A DNA stretch of 64,000 bases from Nipponacmea schrenckii. Lineage: Eukaryota > Mollusca > Gastropoda > Lottiidae. Below the pieces are notes generated by a model. It had not been told where the DNA came from, searched no databases, and saw only the letters and a program-made list of their open reading frames with translations. Below, in pieces: positions 50,165 to 62,100 of the stretch (position 1 is the first letter of the stretch; each line of letters opens with the position of its first letter). The stretch spans positions 3,720,001 to 3,784,000 of the forward strand of contig CM060202.1 in NCBI GenBank assembly GCA_030562195.1, written 5' to 3'. Both the position numbers and the translations under genes were made by a program.

Positions 50165-53100
50165 CTAGAAGAAAGAAATTTAAGTCATGTGATGATTTTT
50201 CGTGATATTATTTTTGAGGTTTGAATCTTAATTTCTTAATCTACATGTAATCTAAGTATAAATACGTGCAAGACGATCCAATTAGTGTTTATCATCCGAA
50301 TATAGTCAATATTAAACAGGGTGATTAAATATGGGGACTATTCTACTGCTAGAGCAGAATTACATCATTTACCCCGTCAGATACCTTCTGCGTTCTTCAA
50401 TTCTTCGTCTTTGGATGTCTGGCGTACCATCAACGGTTGACTCCGGAAGTAGATGTAAAAGTTCATCTGTCATGCGTGAAAAAGGTTCCATAGGTAATTC
50501 TAAAAGACGTCTTTGTCTATTCAATTCTTGTTCAACCTAATTGAAATAAAAATATTTAAATATTTGTAAACAAAAAATTTCATGAAAGGGTGAGCCGAAA
50601 ACGTGTCCGCACCTCAGTAGACTAAAAAAAAACAAGCTAGTTTCAACAAATCCCATAGATTGCAAAAGGAGCTTCGAAACGACCCAAAAAGCAATGTATC
50701 GACGAATGGCATTCAGGGTCTCGCATCTACAACTGTAATGATTGTATTGTAGGGTAACTCAAATTTAAGGTTTAGTGTCGGACCGCCAAAGTGAAGAATA
50801 ATATTAAAGTTTTGAAATACATTTAAAAATATCTGAAGCAAAATAAAATTATTCCATCAGCTACGTTTACTACATTGGAAAATTCACAAACAATCCGTCA
50901 TTCTCTTGCCTGGAAATGCAAAAAAGGAAAAAGAAAGTAAAACCTCATTCATCATCAAGCGCTCTTAAAATATTTTCAAACGTTTACCTCGACCAGCTCT
51001 CGTTTATATACCCTGTTCTGGACTTCCGCTCGATAGTAAACCTCCTTTTTATCATCTATGACAAATCTTCTAGTATTAGCTTCAACATGGATTCCCGACG
51101 ACGCAATTACAGGATTCCCGCCAGATGTTACTATTGCATATATCTGAAAAAGAAAACGGTCGAGACAACATATGAGGGTGGAATTTTGAATTCGCTCTTG
51201 CTCAGTCATTCTGATTTGGTCATAGAAAGGTAACCATTTCTTGATGACAAAAGGAGATAAGGCCACACAATAAAAGATCATTGATCATATTGATTTCATT
51301 TCTAAAAAAAAATAATCATCCATATGAATTGTCTTGCATTTGATAAGACCCAAAGAGTCTTATAGAGGGTGTTCGCCGTAAGATTTCTAACCCTGATCTT
51401 TTTAACTATAAATGTAAATTATCACAGTCATTGTTATTTTGACTATGTTATAATTTTAGAACAGAATTTAAATTAAATGATTTCTCCTTGGAAAAATTTT
51501 AACTTTTTCTACCACAAGAAGTTAGACGTTGCAATTTGCCTTGTAACGAAAATTAAGGTTGAAGCAAGCTGTTTATTGCAAAGATCCCTAGGCAGTTGAA
51601 AAAGAAAAAAACAGAACTTGCATCTAATGCTGTAAAAAATGAAGTTATAACATTCTTTTCTCAAGGGTCCCCTCTTACCTTTGGAACAAACAGTAAACAC
51701 AGGGTGACAGTAGTAGACAGAAACATGAATGAAGATTCTACGATATAAGCTAAAGTTGGTTCCATGGACAATATATTAGACAGGACCACCACGCTTATAC
51801 TCATAAGGACTACATTATACACATTCATACCAATATACTGAGAATCGTTTAACGCAGGAATCTTGACACTTCTGGTTTCCCAAGCCATGTACACTCCAAA
51901 TATTAACAGTAGTCCTGTAATAAATTAGGTGAAGATCAAACTCAAAGAATAATGTGTATCGCCTTGTTAAACAATGCTATGGCACGCAGTCTACTTCCAT
52001 GAAAAGGAATCCATATAAAAACCCATTCACAGAGTATGACCATGACCATTTCTGCTTATTATAGGCATCATGGATGTCTTTGTGGTGTTTTTGTAACCGT
52101 GCCACAAAGAATTCAAGAGGGTAATATAATAACAAGAGCACAATAAAATGAAAACCTCAAATGCCACTCCGGTAAAGAATGAAAATAACAAACCATGGTT
52201 TTCCAGTTTAAGGACTAAGGAACTATGGAACCAAGGAGTCCAAAGGTTATATAAGTACCTTCTGATCAACACAATTTATATAAAACCCTTACCTTTATAA
52301 ACATAGAATGCTCCAGTCCATTTCTGAAGATGATTTGAATGACATGTGGCCAATTGTGAAATATACCAAATATCTTCATCATCCTCAGAAGCCTGCAATG
52401 TAAAAACAAAAAATATCATCTGGATTAGAACCCAGGTTAACTAACCTAGTCGTCGTCAGACACTTAGCGTTCTCGAAGGTATCGTAATTTTATCATTTTA
52501 GAACAGTTTTCTGATACCTCTGTGATGAGACAAGATATTAGAGGAAGGTGTTTGTTGTGTGGATATAACCGTGTTGACCAGGTTGCTCCATAAATTTCCA
52601 CTGTACCAATAATCACAAACCGCCTCAGTCATTTCGCACATTTATACAAGTAAACCAAAGTTACAATCAGAAACAACAGAATCACATATACCCCTCCCCC
52701 CTTTTAGCAACATAAGGTAAATATTGATGCAAAATGTCATCATGCATGAGAGACACATTTCGGTTTGTAATGATGTATGGATTATATTATGTTATGGAAT
52801 AAGACTGGAGTTTCTTTGAAGTGTGCGTCAACAATTTGAAGCTTAAAAAACCAAAATTTTCATAATCGGACAGATTTTTCAAAACAATTCCATTTAACAG
52901 ACATTAATAGAAACAATTAAATTTATTTTACATTATAAGTCTGAACCATATATGTTTGAATTCGTAGGCATGATTACGTCGCACATTTTTTTATCAATCC
53001 GATCCGATAGGTTGATGGATGACAAGTTAATGTTTGTTTCCGCTAATTATCTATACCCTTTCAATACTGTAATTCGCAATATGAATGACTTGTTTACAAG

Positions 53101-56100
53101 ATCTTTTCAAGACAATGACATTATGTTCTGGAGACATTGTGCCAAGTTTTTATTGATAAGTATAATAATTTGAGGGAGTAAAGAGGCAGGAAAACTCTCA
53201 AATGTAGTTGTATTTCCGTTAAATACGATACCTTCGGACACTGGTGCCATTCAATGTATTTATAAACAACATCTTAGATTGACCAGTCATAGTCAGAATA
53301 GTGGTTCAGATATTCGAATTTATTCGAATCACAAGCCACTTTATAAATATTAATCATAATTTCAAAATTGAAACATTGTCAGGAAGAAAAGAATGCAAGT
53401 AGCATTGAATTATCAATCGGAATTGGTTAATGTTTTAAAAAATCTTGAAAAAAAAAAAAATATTTTTCCAGGAGTTGATTTAAAGGGACATAACATAGCA
53501 ATCCGTTGTCACCCGAAAGCCTTTTGAGACCATATATATTTGATAGATCACATCTCGTGGCGCTTAACACCATCTTCGTCGTCAGTATTGGATAACGATT
53601 GCTTTCAAAACATGACTTGGGATAGAGTATGTAATGTTCATCTGCAAAGCTTGTATTGTACACAAGGAAATATGAATTGATGAAAGTTGAATCAGAATCG
53701 GGTCAGAACGTTATTTGTCCAGAACAAATTTCAATAAAAGTATCAAATGAATTTGAAATTGTCTTTTGTCAAAATCAAATGAAATATAAGGAAGTTACCT
53801 AGCCGATGTTGACCACCGTTTCCAATTTGTTTCATAATAGACTTTTACATAAGAGAGAATCAAACCATCCCCAAAACCCACAATTTCAGTTCTAGCTGTT
53901 AACCAAAAAAAAGACTAGAACTGAGTGCAGCATGGACCTCAACAATTTGCCCCATTGCTTTAAGGCCTTATGCACTTTAATACATTTAAAATCGATACCA
54001 AAAAACTACAAAAATGACTTGAAGGCAATCTGGCCTAAACACGCTCTTTACGTATCTTGTCTTACTGCCTTCGTTTTTGCTTTAATTAACTTAGTTATTC
54101 AATGCATGACTTAACCTGCTGGCTAAAAAGGCTTTTACACTCAGAGAAGTGACTACAGATTCTATTATAGTGTATATTATGAATTGAAATGACCTTAGAT
54201 ATCGGTTATTGTATGCCAATAATAATTACTCAGTAAAGTTTACGATCAGTGGGACAATATGAGCATGAGAATGAAAAAATCAAATTTCTCGAAATTTGTG
54301 TTGACATTTCCATTTATTTTAGGCTTTGTGTGTTTATCAAGGCAGTTATTACTTTCCGACATTCCAATGTGCAATCATAAAACTCATTTCGTTTTTGTTG
54401 ATAAAAAAGGATTTTATCTGTCTCAGACCATCAATGATACCATAAATAACTATCATCAAAATGAGTATCCCTTCGCACTATAAGCTAACAAATCTATATC
54501 ATATCCACCGTTGCAAATTATTTGCACATATTCTTTTGTATTGTCTTCAGGATATTGACTGATGATATATCTCATGAAAGCCATTTGGTTTTAAAATGTC
54601 TTTTCATGTGACCAAAATATTAAAATTCCATCCTAACGTTGTAAGTTTTGCAAAGCTATACCGCAAAATGAAAGTGATGTACTTACAATGCTGGTTAAGT
54701 TGGTGATTTGACGGTGCATGGGATCCACTAGCACCCATACAAACACAATAGCTGAGTCAAGCATTAACAGCGCTCCGATCATAAATAGTAGATGTTTATC
54801 TCGTAATAACTGAAATTAACAACGTGATACCAGAGAAAACGGAGTTTAACGTCCCACTTTTCTAATCCATTTGGTAGCGTCGTGGACAATAAACATTCAA
54901 TAAATGGATAACCCAACTTGAAATATTCTGACAACCGACCAATTCCATTACTTCAACTAAGGTCATACCCCTTTAAATATATATTACTTGACCCTTGAAA
55001 AGGGGCAAAGAATCACAATAGATAACTAATTGACTCTACGATGGATGAACACATATAATTAAAAGAGTTTCATAATGTTCATGAATGTTCAGGAACCACT
55101 CCAAAATTCTATTGGTCTTTAATGGTGTTACAAACCGGATATCTTGAGTCCTATCTGAAATGTGCCACTGACAGAGCAAATAAAATAAAAATGACTCTGC
55201 TTACCTTATTTTTAACGAGTCCAGTGTGCGCCCTAGTTAAAATTTGATGAACACGATAAGTTTTAGCAAACATAGCACCAAATGCAAGAGAAAAACCAGC
55301 AGCAAACAGCAGAACTCGCAGCTGAAATACAACGAACCATCTGATGACTATTTTGTTGGTTTTACGTTTGTATCTCCAAATCAAATAATCGATACAAAAG
55401 TAATAATCTACGAAACCATGTTATTTTGAAACACTCTAAGAAGTCTTACCTATGAATATAAACTTTATATATTTGAGACTTTAAATTTATTTGCGTGCTT
55501 AGAGGTACTATTAATGGATTACTTTTTCAAAAATTGACCTCATGTTTCAATAAGTTTCGGTCAGTGTTATACGGTTACAGGCGAATCCCTTGTGCACTTA
55601 AAAGGCTAGAAAACTCCCCTTTCAGTCAGTCTGGTTATTTTAGTTTGACGGTATTGCCTGTTGTGATAGACAGATGATTAATACAAACAAGTGTTTAAGT
55701 AAATGATTATAATGGTACCGTGCAAATAAAAGGGAAGACGTTGAGGGGAAGAATAGAATCATCTAAGCCAAGAACGACTACTGCTGTATAAACAAGAATA
55801 CATCCAATAACAGCTACATCATTTAACATAGGACTGGATAATTTTATATATCTGAAAATATAACATAGGTTTGTTAACTTAGAGTCCGATAATTTAATAT
55901 CTGAAAATATAACATGGGTTTGCTAACTTAGAGTCTGATAATTTAATATATCTGAAAATATAACATAGGTTTGTTAACTTAGAGTCTGATAATTTAATAT
56001 CTGAAAATATAACATAGGCTTGTTAACTTAGTCTGCTTAAAAATGGATAATTCGCACAGTATCATAAATTTATCTAACTTTACAATGGCCACGCAAAGTC

Positions 56101-59100
56101 AGCACAGCTAGTATAGCCATCATACCAGAAACCTCGACGAAAACTGTGAATAATAAACATCACGCATACATCAGGCTGATATACAATATATTCCTTACAA
56201 ATGCCATTTCCTTAAAGAACTATATAGATTATATTAGATAAGATAATATAAGATGCTCCTTCTTTTTATTTTCTTCAATACTAGGCTATCAAATATTAAA
56301 ATTTTCCTTTAATAATATAATTATATAAACATAGTCCCCACATTGCTCACCTCAATTTCCTGTAATATAAGTTAAAAGCTAGGAAACACGCAGCTAGTAT
56401 GATTCCAAAGATACAAAAAGCACAGCCGATCAAGAAGACAGTAGAGGATATAGTTGCTTGACGATGACGTATAATCTTTTTATCACGTGGAACACGGCCC
56501 CCTGAAATAAAAATAATACCTTTTCAGGCAACTGCCCAATGTCAGCTTCTTTGGAACTATTTTCATTAATGTACAAAATTTCGCACTTTTGTCCAAATCT
56601 GGAGAGACGTATATCTACAACGTTTTTAATATTTTTTAATGGCTTTGATTTTTAACATCGGTTATTCTTGCGTGAAAATCAAGCACTTCAAGTTTCGTCA
56701 AATCCGTCAAGAATTGTGTCTTATTAGAAAGGTAAAAAGCTAAAATTGAACGCTTTTAAAGGGCAAATTTTTATTGAATATTTTTCGATTTTTATGATTT
56801 TCAAGAAAATTTATCGATGGGCAAAAATGAACACTAATACCAAGTTTCATCAAAATCCACCAAGAATTATGACTTCTACAGTGTTTACAAGCGAAATATT
56901 GACTTTGTTTGCAAAGTCAAGAGTAAAATATAATTAAGGGACATGCTAGATTCAAAATGGTCGAGTTTTAGTTATTAGATCGTAATGCCTTCATATCAGT
57001 GCCATTATTCACAATAAATTCAATTGTTTTAGATTAATAGCATGTAATTTGAGTTTATACCGCCACATACCGTTATAGCCGTGTACGTCAGTTGGGAAAT
57101 GAAGTGAAATGGAGTTTTACGTCTTCTGCACCTTATGGGCCAATAAAGACAAGTACGTCAATTAGGAATTTCCCTATCTACAACTATCGAATAATTCTAT
57201 TTCGGACAAATGACCAAACTGCACACAAAAGCCAATTTTCAATCCATTAAAAGTGAACATTTCCCCACTCAATCATTAGCCGCTGAGAATAGTTATCAGA
57301 ACATTGCTAACTATAATGATACAGACGTAAGACATGGATCAATTATTGTCCGTGAGAAAGATAGACTATTAACTTACACTACAGAATAAAGAATTAAACT
57401 CAGTAGTTGATGAGCTAGAAGCAGACAAATATTGTGACAATAACATTGAAAATGTCTTTAAAATGAGACAAACTAACTGGTTTCTATTGACATTTTATAG
57501 ACTGTTTATAAAGCGCCTGAACACAATTATCTGTCTTCATTATCCTCCTACTATCCTCCATATACGTTATCACCGGTCACGGCTCCATCTCTGACAACGT
57601 CCTGAGGGTCTAGCTAGATCTTCGTGTTACTCATGGGAAACTAGTGTCAAATACCAAAAGAGTCTTTTGGACCACTGGGGGTACCAGTTTCCCAAGCTGT
57701 GAATCAGAACCTGATAATTTCCGTTATGTCCTCGGCGACCGTGTTGAGTTTTGAAGATGGATAAGTCAGTCAATGACATGGTTCGTGTTTTCAGTAATAT
57801 TGCCATCTGTACCATTTTTAAATCCAAGATTGTACATTTTCAAATGGGTTGCACGGGTTGTTGATTCTGTATATAACTTTTGTGTTATATTGATATGACG
57901 TCTAATTGATAGGTTTGTTTTGGATGAAAGTTGTCATGTCACAATGGTCGCCGGTCTTCACGTTCATTTCTTAGGTCATGTTAACATTTCTACGCTCAAT
58001 TTGTCTCTTGTCATCAATTACAATGCCATTTATCACTTGTATAAATGATTGTATAGTCGTTTTATGCTCATTTATGTTCATTTTCAAATTTGATTTCTCT
58101 TTTCAAATGGCCATTTTCTGAAAAATTCTATGAGCAATTTGATTTCCTCTAGATAAATTAGAATGACATTGATCTCTTGATACCATTAAAACAACAAAAA
58201 ATTGATTTCTGAAGACATCTCACACGGTATTTGGAACACACTAAAACAGCAAACAAAGGTGGTCTGGTCAAGGATGAATCTTTTCGGCCGACTCTTAAGA
58301 TTTTGATTTTGCTGTAACTCTCGTCTCCTCATGTATTCTCAAATTATCCTGAATTCCGAACCACCTCATCGTCAATTGATGTACAAATAACATAACATCT
58401 AATTGTGACAAATCAAACTCGTTTAAAAATAAAATGATATGTTTTAAACTGCTATGGTTCAGAACTTGTGGAAATGGACCAGTTCACAACCAATACAATC
58501 CACTCCAATTCCTTATCAAATCAAGCTAAGTTTCTGAGCCCGTTTTACAAAATTTAGTTTTAATAATGGTATTTCTCTATGTACCATTCCACACTTAAAA
58601 CAAATTCTTATCGTGAGAACGGGACCCTGTAACGTGTGTTTAATCATACGTATTATCCAATGCAATGTTTAAAGAGAGAAAGAAACATCTGTATTTTACA
58701 AGGCTGCAACCTAGGTTCACAAGGTGGTCCTTGGTAAAACCTTCTAGTATAGATCTTTCCGGGATTATTAACGCTGTCGAAATGGTTTAGTGTTTGGACA
58801 TTTGCCCAATAGAAAAATTCTAAAACTCAGAACTAAGTTTTAAAGCCGCTTTAAATGTCAATATTAAATATTTGACTTTTTTTTAATACCAAGTGAATCT
58901 TTAAAGAATCCAATTCTTAACATCTTCATATTAAATGATCATCCGTCTGACAGGAAAATCCAAATCACAAAATCTCACCTTGTGACTCACATTTCCTCTA
59001 TCGTCTTTCTTCAATCTACTTAATTATACATTACATGACGGGAGAGCGACGATGAAATTAGACGAAAAATCCAATCAAATTGTAATTATTGAAGGAGCTA

Positions 59101-62100
59101 AAGCCAATTTATAAGAAATAATGCCAAGATTAATTCTATATTTATGCTTGTCATTCTTGCTATTTTAGTCTTGGCTAATGTAAACTCCTTGTTTAAATAA
59201 TGGGTCATTAACAATGACTAAACAATAAGCAATCAGGCAATTTCCGGTTCCTGTGTGTGTCTTGTTCGACGCCTGTTCTGTTTCCGTCGCAAAAGTGGGT
59301 CTGTAGAACTCTAATCAATTTATTTCCAATTAGTCACTTCAAATAAAGCAATTGACAAATTGAACAGAATGATCATCGGGCTAACTATTATTATTATGAT
59401 CTAAACCACCAAAGACCTTTTAGCTCTCGTTGCGTTCAACGATATTTTCGGGTCTCTTGAATATTGATCAGTTTGATGATACCCATAGCCAAATAACAAA
59501 GTAGACCATTTGATATAGACAGTGTACTTTTTGGTTTTCTGATTCTGATTTGGATTGAGGTGATTACACACAAAACCAACCACATGAAAATAAATAAAGT
59601 TTCTACATAACAGAGAATATTACCTTGCCAGACTACAGGAACACATTGAGAACAGTGAAAATCAAAACTATTTTTGGCTGGATCGTGAATTGCTATTGGT
59701 CGAAGATGGTCATCTGAAAAATACATTTTATACAATTTAATCAAACATTACACATTTTGCCTCTTGGTCGATGCTATAAATAACGTAACCGAAGTAGCTC
59801 ATGGGTTTGAGGCTAAAGGCACGACTGTATCAAACGAAGGTCAAAATTTGAACATGATAGTCTCGAAGCGTTCTCTTTACAGCCATGCGTCTGGTAGATA
59901 GCGTACAGGTTAATGCATCGTCCTTCGATACAGGTCCGCAGTTAGGGGGGGAGTGGGGCGAAAACCCTTAGAATTATTTGCACCCTTACCGCCACCTTCT
60001 GAAAATTTTAGATGGCTTAATCTACTAAATGAAGCACATAGTTCAGTTCCTCTGATGTCCTCGTTATCTTTTTTTAATTGCTGAGTTTAATGATTGCGTA
60101 GGTGTTTAATTAGGGTCCCCGAATGTCTGTCATTGGGTTTACAACAAACCAAGATGGCCGTAAAAAAATATTGAACCTATTTGAACTTTCATAAGGAAAC
60201 TGCGAAACTATTTGAATTTTCTTTTCTAGCAGAAATAATAAATTTTCATTAGGGTGGCATTATTGGATAACTATTACATAAGTTCTTATGAAAAGTAATC
60301 AGAACAATGCACTGCTTACCTTGATTTTGATAAACGGCGACTATTCCAATCCTATCTGGTCCTTGAAACGATACTGGGCCCTGAAATGAATAAGGTTCTA
60401 CGCTGTTAACCAAAGGGGGTATTCATTGACAAATCTTTCACACCAAACGAAGCTTTAGTTTATATTTACCGTTCTAAATTATTCCTTAGAGTGAAATAAA
60501 AGTTGATTCCTACAGAGGTAGAGAGGTATTAAGTGAACAAAGCAAGCTTTGAATTTTAGAAAGTGAAGAAGAGGAGAAAGCGTGATCTTGTGAAATACTG
60601 TATAGTAAACAGCCACTATAAGACAAACACAGATTTATGGAACAGTTATAAAAGGTTTTATTCGATGTTCCGAACCGTTTCGGACATTAGTCATCCAGCA
60701 AATTTTAATTTTGTAAGAGACAAATAAAAAATTTCAAAGCTCTTAATAAAAGCAAATTAATTTAAAGAATTTAATTAAAGTCACGGCTTATAAAAAATCA
60801 ATTAATTGAAACTGATTAAACAAACACCAACCCGTATTTCTTTTTTTTTTTTTTTATTTCTTTTTTTTCTTTGTTTCATTTTAAAAATCAGTATAGAAGG
60901 CATTCTTTTTTGTGGATGAAAGATAAAACCAATGACGGAAAAAAATCACATGCCCCGTCTAATATATATAAATTCCTATTTCGTGTCTCATGACATCAAT
61001 ATGAAACTCAACCAAGATGAGTATATCAATAAAACTTCTGATTTCTGTTTCGCAAATGCAGCGAACTTAAACATTACTTTTTGTCCTTCAGACAAGGTGT
61101 CAAAAACAAATCTTTTAAAGCCTTAAACATGCAAGAATTAAGTAATTTTAGTCATGGTGAAGACAAATGTGAGAGACACCGAATGCAAGTCAAATAAGAT
61201 TTTAATTTAAATCAAGATAGGTTTTAGGAAAGGGATTGTTGAGTTAGGTTAGGTTTCTCTTATTCATTCTTGTTTTCTCTCCCAAATATTGGATTCCTGA
61301 TAGAAAAAAAACCCACATAGTGATAATTTGTTTATCCTCATCTGACGAGCTAGCCAGTTGAAACTTTTATATCATATCTGAAACGAATGTAAATCTAGTT
61401 AGGTGTGAAATTTAATGGTAATGAAACGAATGGAGTTTTACGTTCTATTCTTCTGCAAAGGGCTAATGAAGACGGGATACGCCATGAAGTATGCAATGAG
61501 AGAGCAACAGTGGCCTAAGCCTTTTCTTGCTAGTTTTAACTGCCGAGAGATCTGTAGCACGCGAGGCCTCGCTTTATTGTCCCTTTTCGAGCGACTAAAA
61601 TGTTTTTTATTGTCAGCCCTTCGGTAAGACCTCCAGGTTAGCGATCAAGCATCTTGTGGCTTCCTTAAAATAACAACAAACAAAGTTTATGTCTGAGAAT
61701 GGCGGTTGATTGGTCTGAAAATTTAAACTCTCAGTACCCCTGTTAAAACAGAATCTTTACATTTATTTGAAGACAAACTGAGAGTTTGATTTATATCAAA
61801 ATTAATAAAAAGAGCTCCAATTATGTATCGGAAAAACAAAAGAAACTATTTCCAGCCTAAAAGTCACTATTCTCGAAGTATTAAACGTAAAAAAGAACCC
61901 ACAGTAAGGGAATGTTTAATTAGTTCAAGGAAAAAAAAGAAAGAAAAGGACCAACTGTATTTTACAAAGATAACAACTTTACACGTTTAAGGATTCTTTC
62001 TACCAGCTTTTCTCTCCTTCGCCAAACCTCTTGACATAGATCTTTCCCCGATTATCCCACCTACCAGCTAGGTAGAATATGAATTATGAGTGAAGATGAC

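Larger units (their letters stand above)
56502..59623 (-). other. GABA-B receptor intron with repeats
   Basis: 3.1-kb intron. It contains a repeat fragment near 57108-57160 (AATGGAGTTTTACGTC) and a truncated SINE at 58671-58775. No gene recognised. Confidence 0.6.

Noticed and set aside
56095..56165. Possible extra receptor exon (FVEVSGMMAILAVL on the minus strand after TTATTCACAG)
   Set aside because: In the phase needed to join the helix 1 and helix 2 exons it hits a stop, and helix 1 to helix 2 joins perfectly without it.
60650..60710. Hammerhead-like sequence on the minus strand (CTAATGTCCGAAAC)
   Set aside because: The required CUGANGA core is not present and the strand pairing is a simple hairpin. 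More likely a retroelement fragment.
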